From: Nitrospirota bacterium
Lineage (GTDB): Bacteria; NPL-UPA2; JAADIA01
Assembly (NCBI GenBank): GCA_013151555.1
Contig: JAADIA010000078.1
Span: 1 to 27,095 of the forward strand
Length of the DNA stretch: 27,095 nt
Direction: 5' to 3'
Under the pieces are notes generated by a model. It was not told the DNA's origin and searched no databases. It worked only from the letters and a program-made list of their open reading frames with translations. Both the position numbers and the translations under genes were made by a program. Below are positions 1-6,699 of this stretch, in pieces (positions within the stretch are counted from its first letter, which is position 1; each line of letters begins with the position of its first letter).

Positions 1-66
1 AATAGGGAATCTCCTCTTCTAATTACAGATTAACTGCAAGTTTCATGCCAATTGCTCATCATAACC

Positions 67-216
67 ATGAAAAAAGAGGATGCTTTCTTTAATGCCCTTA
101 CTTTACAGTATCTTAACGATATAGAAATTGCCCCCCGAGCAGTTATCCCTCTCCTTTCCCATCTTCATATGTTTAATAATATCAACAATTTTCTCTCAAA
201 AAAGCAAGAAATTTAA
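67..216 (+). CDS. short hypothetical ORF, 49 residues
   Basis: An ATG-to-TAA frame of 49 residues that begins MKKEDAFFNALTLQYL and ends with a lysine-rich tail. The upstream in-frame stop is at 31-33, so it is not simply the tail of a longer frame. I see no ribosome binding site in front of the ATG and do not recognise the product. It could be a degraded gene end or chance coding. The rest of 1-308 is AT-rich and holds nothing else I can name. Confidence 0.15.
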   Translation: MKKEDAFFNALTLQYLNDIEIAPRAVIPLLSHLHMFNNINNFLSKKQEI

Positions 217-308
217 GATTAACTATTGTCTTTACCATGTTTTATCATAATTGTTGTCTTAAATCAACATCAATAGGCTTTCTTTTGGAAAGTCACCATA
301 ATCCGGTT

Positions 309-2255
309 TTATTCGGTAATCCGGTACAGGTGCACCGCGTTACCCTTGAACGCGTCGGTGAAAGAGCCTTTCTTTATGCTGACGGTTCGGCCCTCGCCGA
401 TAACCTCGGCTGTGGCAGTTCCGATACCAGCCAGCTTGAACGTCGCCTTGGTGTCTTCCTGATACATCGCCACGGCGAAGACATAGGTCGCCCCGCCGCG
501 CTTCTTCATTATCGCGTGAACGGGCGTCTTGGGGTTCGTGGACGTCACAGTCAGCTCGCCGGTGATCGTCGGGCTGTTCAGTACCGGCGCCAACTGCTTG
601 ATCCGCTTGTTGATCGCGGTGATGGCGGCGAGCATCTTGGGATTGTTGAGCAACGCGTGCTCATTGAACTTCGGCTTGAACTGGTGAACGAAATAATCAA
701 TGCCGCGCGCGCCGTGGATAATAGCCATCCAGACCTCGGCCTTTACCTGGTGCGGCGTCGGCTTGGATCTCGGAGCCGCCGAAATGCTCCCGGTCTCGAT
801 GTGCACCCAGACCGGCTTCTTGTCGCCGCACCACTTTCGCAGGCGCACCACTCCGCGAGGCACGTACCACAGCGCGTCTTTAAGGGCAAGGGTAGTCTCG
901 TTAACCGGGTATATGTCAAAAGCGATGATATCCGCACCCTTGATGTATTCGGGATAATCTTCCAGGTGTCCCCTGCGCTCGCCGCGCCCTATGTACGTAT
1001 TCCAGGCGACTCCCTGGCCCAGGCCCAGAAAGACCGGGCGGGTCGGATCGTTCTTCCTCATCTGCTTGTAGTCCCGGACGATCCACTTCGGGGGAACGGG
1101 AGGTCCGTAGCCGCGGTAAGCCTTCGTAGCCAGGCCGCGTTTCCTGTATATCTCCGGCCAGGCTTCCTTGATCTTTTCCTTGTCGCTCTTCCAATAGGTC
1201 TTGAACCTGTGTGCATTGTCCGGCTCGTCGCCTTGCATCCAGCCGACGATGATCTTCTCGTCGCCCAGGTGCTTGAGGGCATATTCGTTCTGATGGCAGA
1301 TGACGGGCATACCCGCCGCTTCCAGCTCGGCGAGCTGCTTCGCCGTCGGGCCCTTCCACAAACCAATGTACAGGTTGATTCCTGCGTCCTTGTATCGCGA
1401 CGCGAATTTCGGATCCTGCAGCCAGACAGCGATCGGGAAGTAGCTTTCATCCTTGCCGGGCCCGTTTTTCCACCGGGCGTACGGCGTCGGGTTCCACTTT
1501 GCCAGCGGCGCCAGCACGGTCAGGCCGGCTGGAGGCGTCGGGGGCGGCGGCGGCCAATGCGTCGCGACCTTGGAGGCGGGCCCAAGCCTTACGCTCAGGT
1601 CGTCCACCCAGAGAACCTGGCCGACGCCCGTCGTGCCGCCGAAAAAGACCACGCTGGTGAATCCGTTTAACTTCGACTTGTTCCAGATGAACCTCTTGTA
1701 CCTCGCATTGACGTTTTTACCGTCGAACAGGATGGAAAGCCCTTTCTCCGGATCGAAATCGAATGTCCACTTGTGCCAGCCCCCTTTGCGCCTGATGCCG
1801 AGATACTGAACCTCCTGCCAGGGCCTTTCGTTATTGCCGGGGTTAAACGTAGGTACAGCGTATGTCTTGTCGCCGGAGAGATAGGGTGCGTAAACCGGCC
1901 CAACCGCCAGGACGCGACCATCCGCCTGCATCAATCCCCACATGGCCCCGGCACCGTAAGCTTTCGGCTTGGCGGGAGCGGCGCCGTCTTCATAAACCCA
2001 GAATTCCACCTTCCCGGTCCCGTTGGTATCACGCAATTTCAGGACTGCTTTACTCTTCGGCGCCAATTTGAGCGAGCCTGCGCCTTCGCGCTTTCTCGTC
2101 GTGTCGATCGTTACGTCGCCGATGATTACGAACCTATCCAGCGCCGCCTTGTTGTTGAAGGTGATAACCTTCGGGCCCGCGGACGCGCCAACGGCAAGTT
2201 GCGCCGCTACGCCTACAATGAAAACCGCGGTTACTAATGTAGCAATCCCTTTCAT
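309..2255 (-). CDS. secreted LamG-like + TIM-barrel glycoside hydrolase-like protein
   Basis: A 648-residue protein. The frame is open 22 codons further upstream, but the ATG at 2255 starts a clear signal peptide (KGIATLVTAVFIVGVAAQ, cleavage near ASA at 24-26). Residues 27-225 look like a concanavalin A/LamG-type beta-sandwich (ending GQVLWVDDLSVRLGP). A proline-rich linker (234-242) follows, then a TIM-barrel region from about 250. The barrel carries candidate catalytic acids Glu344 in WMQGDEPDN and Glu487 in VWVHIETGS, spaced as in clan GH-A retaining hydrolases. The substrate is unknown. Codons are strongly G/C-ending and the region is much richer in G+C than the rest of the window, suggesting acquisition from a polysaccharide-degrading lineage. 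It stands alone, and a LacI-type palindrome at 2322-2335 suggests sugar-responsive control. Role as a hydrolase is inference from fold and residues. Confidence 0.75.
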   Translation of the reverse strand: MKGIATLVTAVFIVGVAAQLAVGASAGPKVITFNNKAALDRFVIIGDVTIDTTRKREGAGSLKLAPKSKAVLKLRDTNGTGKVEFWVYEDGAAPAKPKAYGAGAMWGLMQADGRVLAVGPVYAPYLSGDKTYAVPTFNPGNNERPWQEVQYLGIRRKGGWHKWTFDFDPEKGLSILFDGKNVNARYKRFIWNKSKLNGFTSVVFFGGTTGVGQVLWVDDLSVRLGPASKVATHWPPPPPTPPAGLTVLAPLAKWNPTPYARWKNGPGKDESYFPIAVWLQDPKFASRYKDAGINLYIGLWKGPTAKQLAELEAAGMPVICHQNEYALKHLGDEKIIVGWMQGDEPDNAHRFKTYWKSDKEKIKEAWPEIYRKRGLATKAYRGYGPPVPPKWIVRDYKQMRKNDPTRPVFLGLGQGVAWNTYIGRGERRGHLEDYPEYIKGADIIAFDIYPVNETTLALKDALWYVPRGVVRLRKWCGDKKPVWVHIETGSISAAPRSKPTPHQVKAEVWMAIIHGARGIDYFVHQFKPKFNEHALLNNPKMLAAITAINKRIKQLAPVLNSPTITGELTVTSTNPKTPVHAIMKKRGGATYVFAVAMYQEDTKATFKLAGIGTATAEVIGEGRTVSIKKGSFTDAFKGNAVHLYRITE

Positions 2256-2321
2256 CGCGTATCTTCTTCTAATAATGGTTCCATGATGAACTCCACATGC
2301 ACGGACTTTCAGTTGCATCAA

Positions 2322-2335
2322 TTGGAACGTTCCAA
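2322..2335. promoter_or_regulatory. LacI-family-type operator palindrome
   Basis: TTGGAACGTTCCAA is a perfect 14-bp palindrome with a central CG, the usual form of LacI/GalR-family operators. It lies 67 bp upstream of the GH-like start and inside the leader if the promoter at 2474-2502 is used. No LacI regulator gene is in the window, so assignment is by form only. Confidence 0.5.
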
Positions 2336-2473
2336 ATCAGAACGAAAAAACTTGCTCCTAAAAATCCCCGCCCCTCGTTGATTTTCTCATATCCTGATAG
2401 ATATATCATAAGTACATATTAAAGGCAGGGTTAGCTCAGGTACAGTTAGCAATAACAACATTCCTTATTCGTG

Positions 2474-2502
2474 ATAATACCAACAATTCAAATCCTTGTC
2501 AA
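2474..2502 (-). promoter_or_regulatory. sigma-70 type promoter facing the GH-like gene
   Basis: On the minus strand TTGACA (2497-2502) is followed after 17 bp by TATTAT (2474-2479), 6/6 and 5/6 matches to consensus. Transcription would start near 2467, giving a leader of about 210 nt for the GH-like gene with the palindrome 2322-2335 inside it. Confidence 0.5.
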
Positions 2503-2678
2503 CGGTTCGCCATTCTCTTATTGACAACCTCCTTTCCTCTTTGGTTTTGAGAGCAAGCGGCAAGACGCTCCCCCCTCCCGGCCCGGTTAGCTAAAACCCT
2601 CGAGGGGGTTCTAACCCAGAATAGGTGCTGTTGACAGGAGGCAGCAATTATGATAAGTTAGGGTGAGGAACAAAAAAA

Positions 2679-3413
2679 TTGGAGAGAGAATTTCTACAAG
2701 AGACAATAAGGAACTTCAGCGACGGATTTCTGAATCTGATTTTTCCCCTTAATTGCCTTATCTGCCGGAGAGGCTTAGAGTCCGATAACAAGAAATACCT
2801 TTGCAATAACTGTTGGGCAAAGGTAAGGCTGCTCAAGGAACCGCTATGCTCCCGATGCGGACGACTTTCAGCTCTCTCCATCTGCCTCTCCTGTAAGACA
2901 GAACGGCACTACTTCCAAACTGCCCGGGCCGTGGGTTTATACGAAGGAGTTTTGAGAGAATGTATTCATCTCCTCAAGTACGGCAAGAAAATTTATCTGG
3001 CCCAATTCCTGGGAGAATTGCTCGCGGAATCGATGCGGAATGATAGCAATTTAAGAAAAGCAGACCTCCTTGTTCCCGTTCCTCTTGACGAAAGAAGATA
3101 TCGGGAGAGAGACTTCAATCAGGCTTACCTCCTGGCACAGGTAATGAACCGCTACCTTAAGACTCCCGTCTCCGCCCGGAACCTGAGCAGAACAAGAATT
3201 GCTCTTCCCCAAGCCCGACTTAACCGCAAGCAGAGAAGAGAGAATGTCAGGGAGCTTTTCCAGGTCGGAAACGCAAAAGAATATCAAGGGAAAAATATCC
3301 TTATTATAGACGATGTTTTTACTACCGGGGCAACGGTTAATGAGTGTGCCAGAGTGCTTCGCAAGGCCGGAGCCCGGGAAATAAATGTCTTAACGGTAGC
3401 TAGGGGAGAATAA
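2679..3413 (+). CDS. comF: ComF family phosphoribosyltransferase-like protein
   Basis: A 244-residue protein. The N-terminal part has the cysteine pairs of ComF zinc ribbons (CLIC, CNNC, CSRC, CLSC between residues 25 and 75). The C-terminal part is a type I PRTase fold with the PRPP loop IIDDVFTTGATVNECARVL near 207-225. In competent bacteria ComF helps take up DNA; elsewhere its role is poorly known. The start is the TTG at 2679, preceded by GTGAGG at about 10 nt. The gene ends one base before gmk, so the two are probably cotranscribed. Length is normal for the family. Confidence 0.9.
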   Translation: MEREFLQETIRNFSDGFLNLIFPLNCLICRRGLESDNKKYLCNNCWAKVRLLKEPLCSRCGRLSALSICLSCKTERHYFQTARAVGLYEGVLRECIHLLKYGKKIYLAQFLGELLAESMRNDSNLRKADLLVPVPLDERRYRERDFNQAYLLAQVMNRYLKTPVSARNLSRTRIALPQARLNRKQRRENVRELFQVGNAKEYQGKNILIIDDVFTTGATVNECARVLRKAGAREINVLTVARGE

Positions 3414-3414
3414 T

Positions 3415-4005
3415 ATGAAAAGAAAAGGCATCCTCTTTGTTGTCTCCTCTCCCTCCGGAGGGGGAAAGACAACCATCTGCCGGGAACTTATGAAATGGTC
3501 CCCGGAGCTCAATTACTCGATCTCCGTAACCAGTCGCCCCGCGCGAGCCGGAGAAAAGGAGGGAAAAGATTACTACTTCGTCTCGGAAAAGGAGTTCGAG
3601 GAAAGAAGAGGAAGAGATGAATTTGCCGAATGGGCGGAAGTACACGGCCATCGCTATGGAACTCCTCGCAAGTTCCTGGATGAAGCTCTCAGCTCAGGCA
3701 AAGATATTATCCTGGACATTGATGTTAAGGGCGCTTTACAGATAAAAGATGAATACAAAGAGTCTTCCTGCCTTATCTTCCTCCTCCCCCCCTCTTTGGA
3801 AACATTAGCCACCCGCCTCAAGAAAAGAAACACCGATAATGCCCGGGAGGTTGAGAAACGGTTAGCCAAGGCTAAGGAGGAGATATCTTTCCTTAAAGAA
3901 TATCATTACGTCGTCGTTAATCAAAAGCTCTCCCAGGCAGTGCAAGAAGTCCAAGCCATCATTACTGCTGAGCGCTGCCGGGTAGGAAGAATAAAAGTCA
4001 ATTAA
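3415..4005 (+). CDS. gmk: guanylate kinase
   Basis: A 196-residue enzyme that phosphorylates GMP (and dGMP) to GDP with ATP. The P-loop SSPSGGGKTT lies at residues 11-20, slightly altered from the usual GPSGxGKS/T. The GMP-binding stretch SVTSRPARAGEKEGKDYYF is complete and is followed by the usual EWAEVHGHRYGTP segment and DIDVKGA. The lid arginines (TRLKKRNTD, KRL) are present. Its ATG follows the comF stop by one base, and its binding site GGGGAG lies inside the comF end. In many bacteria rpoZ follows gmk; here it does not, and the next gene is convergent. Confidence 0.97.
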   Translation: MKRKGILFVVSSPSGGGKTTICRELMKWSPELNYSISVTSRPARAGEKEGKDYYFVSEKEFEERRGRDEFAEWAEVHGHRYGTPRKFLDEALSSGKDIILDIDVKGALQIKDEYKESSCLIFLLPPSLETLATRLKKRNTDNAREVEKRLAKAKEEISFLKEYHYVVVNQKLSQAVQEVQAIITAERCRVGRIKVN

Positions 4006-4058
4006 TCAGGATTATGCCCCTAAAATTTTCTCAAGTTTTTTCTTGTAAACATCTGAAT

Positions 4059-4084
4059 CCTGACAAATTTTTTCAGGTCTTTTT
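4059..4084 (+). terminator. possible terminator after gmk
   Basis: CCTGA and TCAGG flank a 9-nt A/T loop and are followed by TCTTTTT. TCAGGATT (4006-4013) and AATCCTGA (4056-4063) form a second, wider inverted repeat in the same convergent spacer. The short stem makes this a moderate call. Confidence 0.4.
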
Positions 4085-4100
4085 CCTGTTTTATTTGCAT

Positions 4101-4298
4101 CTACATCTTATCGCATTTAATTCCCCACTTTCTTAAAACCCACATCATCGGGCACCAATTCGTGAATGCGGATTGCAGAAGATTGGCACCGACAAAGGCC
4201 GTAAACCACAACCATTTCGGGCTTACAAAACAAGCAAGGATAAGACTTATCAGAATGAAAAAACCAGCAATACCCCGCAAACCTCTCTCTACGGTCAT
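4101..4298 (-). CDS. small YgaP-like (DUF2892) membrane protein
   Basis: A 65-residue protein, last gene of the minus-strand operon. It fits the YgaP-like transmembrane (DUF2892) pattern: a conserved start (VERGLRGIAG), two hydrophobic helices (about 10-25 and 30-45) and a C-terminal NWCPMMWVLRKWG with the family's Cys-Pro. I chose the ATG at 4298 because GGGAGGTGA lies 5 nt upstream; the GTG at 4307 would overlap that site. It starts 14 bp after the stop of the beta-barrel gene. Function is unknown; related domains occur alone or fused to rhodaneses. No rhodanese domain is present here. Confidence 0.75.
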   Translation of the reverse strand: MTVERGLRGIAGFFILISLILACFVSPKWLWFTAFVGANLLQSAFTNWCPMMWVLRKWGIKCDKM

Positions 4299-4312
4299 TT
4301 TTATCACCTCCC

Positions 4313-5626
4313 TTAAAAGCTATATCTTACCGTTACCTGGACATTATCATCTTTCTTGTGTTGACCCAAAGCAGTGTTTGGATTACTCCCGCCAAAGATG
4401 TTTACTCCCAGCATCGCCTGGAGATTATCGGTAAAGTTATAACTAACCTCCGGCATTAGCAAAAAGTCCTCCGCGTCCGGACTATAGAGAGAAAACAAGG
4501 AAAGCTTCAGGGTTTGATATTTAAGCAACTTTGTAAGTCTCAAAGCAAGGTATTGATGAAGCTGTTGTCTCTTCCCAAATGCGGAAGGCAGGTTATCTTC
4601 ATACTGACGGTATTCATACATCAGTTCGCCATAATATTGGAGTCCAAGGGTAAAATCACCGGGGAAGGCCTTTTGATACCCAATCAAGAATTTTGATTGA
4701 GAATTGTCAATCCCGGGATTGCTTCCTTCTCGATCGTCCCGGGAATCGTAATAGCCGTATTCAGCGCTCACTACTCCTCCTAAGGCGCTTTTCTGGGCAC
4801 TCATTCCATAGACAACCAACTTCGGATAGAAATATGAAATAGTGGAAGGGGAATTAAAATTATCGGCTTTCATCCCGGGAGTTCTAAAAAAACCTTTGTA
4901 AGCGTAAACCGAAACGTCAAAGTCTCCAATATATCTATATAGTCTTAAGGCATACTCGGTATTGTGAAAAGTTGAGCCGGGTTTACCGGTAGCTCTATTC
5001 GTAACAGCCGGATAGGGGTCAAAGGAATGGAATCTCCCCGGAGAGGGGAGAGCATCCGGCTCAAAAAAGGGGATGGCAACAGCCTCAATTGATACAAGGT
5101 CGGAATAAACCTCCACCTTTAGGCTATCCACTCCTATCTTCAAATACTCCAGGGGCCTTCCGGAATAGAAGGCTTGCCAATCCTTGGGAAAGACATCATT
5201 GATAAAGAGAAGGTCTCCCACTCCCCAGGTAATTATCTGCCGGCCCATTCTCAGGGCAAATTTATCCCCCGTAAAGTCCAAATAACCTTCCCGAAGGTCT
5301 GCCTTAAACTCTGTTTCAACCCAATCGTGGTAAAAATCAGATTTTATAAATGCTCCTATTTTGCTTTTTGGGGGATAAAACGAACCTTTGAGCTCTACTC
5401 TTTCTTCTCCCCAGAGCAGATTCCCCTTCTTTGCTTGCGGCGGATTATTATCCGAGAACCTAAGCGAATAATCCGTCTGGAAGAAACCCTGTAAGGACAA
5501 CTCCCCGGCAAAAGCAGAAGGCAGAAGACAGAAGACAGATAACAGAAGAAAGATGAGAGATAACAGATAAGAGATTTTTCTGACTTCTGTCTTCTGACTT
5601 CTGTCTTCTGAATTTACCTTATCCAT
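4313..5626 (-). CDS. outer-membrane beta-barrel protein, DUF1302/porin-like
   Basis: A 437-residue protein with a signal peptide (cleavage near SAFA-GE, residue 40) and many alternating aromatic strands; it ends in QVTVRYSF, the C-terminal phenylalanine typical of BAM-inserted barrels. The stretch RMGRQIITWGVGDLLFINDVFPKDW resembles the DUF1302 family, whose genes often accompany RND exporters and LolA-like proteins. The ATG at 5626 overlaps the upstream gene's stop by 13 bp, implying translational coupling. It is probably the outer-membrane partner or cargo of the exporter; no substrate can be read from sequence. Oddity: codons for residues 6-39, the whole signal peptide, consist of a palindrome of repeated words (5515-5610). 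Confidence 0.7.
   Translation of the reverse strand: MDKVNSEDRSQKTEVRKISYLLSLIFLLLSVFCLLPSAFAGELSLQGFFQTDYSLRFSDNNPPQAKKGNLLWGEERVELKGSFYPPKSKIGAFIKSDFYHDWVETEFKADLREGYLDFTGDKFALRMGRQIITWGVGDLLFINDVFPKDWQAFYSGRPLEYLKIGVDSLKVEVYSDLVSIEAVAIPFFEPDALPSPGRFHSFDPYPAVTNRATGKPGSTFHNTEYALRLYRYIGDFDVSVYAYKGFFRTPGMKADNFNSPSTISYFYPKLVVYGMSAQKSALGGVVSAEYGYYDSRDDREGSNPGIDNSQSKFLIGYQKAFPGDFTLGLQYYGELMYEYRQYEDNLPSAFGKRQQLHQYLALRLTKLLKYQTLKLSLFSLYSPDAEDFLLMPEVSYNFTDNLQAMLGVNIFGGSNPNTALGQHKKDDNVQVTVRYSF
5515..5610. repeat. word-repeat palindrome inside the barrel gene's signal-peptide codons
   Basis: Left arm (5515-5548) is built of GCAGAAG / ACAGAAG words and the right arm (5584-5610) of CTTCTGT / CTTCTGA words. 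The arms are inverted copies of each other with about 35 bp between them. On the coding strand they give the charged n-region (SEDRSQKTEVRK) and the hydrophobic core (LLLSVFCLLPSAFA). Confidence 0.85.
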
Positions 5627-6426
5627 TTTAAAGGAGGTCTCCTTAAGTAACGCTCGGAAAACAGGTTATCTTCTATTCCCAAATTGTATTGGACCGCCCG
5701 GAGAGTTACCTCTGTCCGGTGACCGGTTTTAACATTCCGCATTACCCGTCCGGTTACCGTCGGAAATCCATCTATATCTTTAATCACCAGAGCCTCAAAG
5801 ACCCGGTACAATTCATTCTGCTTATCATAGAATTCTTCTTTTAAGGGTAAATAGGTTTTTTTATCAATCCAGGAAATCCTTTTGGTGTAAACTGACGTTT
5901 TTTTGGGAATACTTTCAATTACAAAACTTTCTTTACCGTTCAATTTTTCTTGCCTCAACAGGGTATGAGTATCTTCCGTGGGCTTTCTACCGGAGATATC
6001 TTCATAGGTAAAATCGCTTCCGACAAAACTGGAATATTTATCGTTGGCGGCAATTCTCTTTACCAGATTAATCGCCGGAATAAAAAGCCAGCGGTCATCG
6101 TCTCTGTCCGGGTATTTATAAACCATAAAGGTAATCCCTCGTACATCCGCGGGTTTGTAAAAATACATGAAATATTTCTGGTTCCCTCCTTTTTGCTCAT
6201 TTTTCCTTAACATAACCAGATCTCTTATCCTTTTTCTCCCCCCTTTATTTATAAGTTCCATGAAGACTTTTGCCTTCATATCCTTACCGGTATAATAGAA
6301 AGCAAGCCTTGATTTAGCAATAATCTTTTCGGCAGTGAAGTTGTTTTCTGCCGCCAATACCGGCCCCAATTTTAAAAACGCTGCTGCTATCAAACCGATA
6401 ATTAACAAGACCTTAATAACTTTCAT
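5614..6426 (-). CDS. outer-membrane lipoprotein-sorting protein (COG2834, LolA-like)
   Basis: A 270-residue periplasmic protein. The signal peptide (KVIKVLLIIGLIAAAFLKLG) ends near LAA-EN. The body carries the hallmarks of the long COG2834 group: an FMYFYKPADVRGITF strand, RWLFIPAINLVKRI, and SDFTYEDI. The ATG at 6426 is fixed by AAAGGAGGT 6 nt upstream; a 12-codon longer frame would begin in the mobile element. These proteins have a LolA-type fold and usually sit beside RND exporters and DUF1302-type barrels, as here, suggesting lipid or lipoprotein traffic to the outer membrane. Before the element at 6452-6699 inserted, its start codon overlapped the exporter's stop as ATGA. Confidence 0.85.
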   Translation of the reverse strand: MKVIKVLLIIGLIAAAFLKLGPVLAAENNFTAEKIIAKSRLAFYYTGKDMKAKVFMELINKGGRKRIRDLVMLRKNEQKGGNQKYFMYFYKPADVRGITFMVYKYPDRDDDRWLFIPAINLVKRIAANDKYSSFVGSDFTYEDISGRKPTEDTHTLLRQEKLNGKESFVIESIPKKTSVYTKRISWIDKKTYLPLKEEFYDKQNELYRVFEALVIKDIDGFPTVTGRVMRNVKTGHRTEVTLRAVQYNLGIEDNLFSERYLRRPPLKWIR

Positions 6427-6451
6427 TTTGAGACCTCCTTTGCAAATAGGC

Positions 6452-6699
6452 GATAATGTCAAAAACTTTTATCTGAAACCCTTTTTAACCTTTCACCCTT
6501 TTCTTAAACACTCTCCAAGAATCCATAACCTAATTTGTTATATACTTTATAAGCACATCCTATAATTTTCTCCGTTAATCCTTCATCCTGCATCTTTACT
6601 ACCTCTTTTAGGTTCTGATTTACATGATAACTTATCCTGGCTATCCTGTTTATCCTGTCAAATTTTCTTCATGTCTTTTTTATGTTATTTTTGACACTA
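6452..6699 (-). mobile_element. non-autonomous mobile element, copy B, with GxxExxY gene remnant
   Basis: A 248-bp insertion flanked by a perfect 10-bp duplication, GCAAATAGGC at 6442-6451 and 6700-6709. Its ends are inverted: GATAATGTCAAAAA at the left and TTTTTGACACTA at the right. The right 75 bp match copy A (9014-9155), including one arm of TATCCTG words (6632-6660) and the terminal TTATTTTTGACACTA. On the minus strand it carries the N-terminus of a GxxExxY-family gene (6459-6593). The element now supplies the last nine codons (SVKNNIKKT) and stop of the exporter gene. Deleting one duplication plus the element restores KSLFAKEVSK-stop, with its TGA overlapping the next ATG. Confidence 0.85.
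6459..6593 (-). pseudogene. GxxExxY-family (PD-(D/E)XK-like) gene remnant
   Basis: From the ATG at 6593 (AGAGGTAG nearby as a binding site) the frame reads MQDEG, then LTEKIIGCAYKVYNKLGYG, then GFLESV, and hits TAA at 6504-6506. This is the start of GxxExxY proteins up to the naming motif; the family tyrosine that should follow GFLESV is replaced by TAA (one base from TAT). The frame then continues EKGERLKRVSDKSF to a TGA at 6459-6461 inside the element's left end. About 45 codons remain of a usual 120-130, so the middle is deleted. Members are PD-(D/E)XK-like proteins of unknown function. Recognition is from memory of the family and should be confirmed by profile search. Confidence 0.75.

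Larger units (their letters stand above)
2256..2678. other. 423-bp divergent intergenic region
   Basis: Lies between the divergent GH-like and comF genes. It holds the LacI-type palindrome (2322-2335), the minus-strand promoter (2474-2502) and a strong hairpin at 2585-2616: arms GGTTAG / CTAACC enclosing AACCC TCGA GGGGGTT. A TTGACA at 2631-2636 faces comF, but I find no good -10 at the right distance. No gene is seen in it. Confidence 0.5.

Noticed and set aside
237-1670. Long plus-strand open frame (477 codons) opposite the GH-like gene
   Set aside because: It is antisense to a gene with clear domains and a signal peptide; high G+C makes long spurious frames common. The product has no recognisable motif and is rich in Arg as expected of a shadow frame.
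4101-4307. GTG at 4307 as start of the small membrane protein
   Set aside because: It would overlap its own GGGAGGTGA site; the ATG at 4298 has the right spacing and fits the family N-terminus.
5515-5610. Direct repeats suggesting a CRISPR array (also at 9041-9116, 16242-16348 and others)
   Set aside because: Repeat words are 7-10 bp, imperfect, contiguous without unique 30-bp spacers, and occur as inverted arms. No cas genes are nearby.
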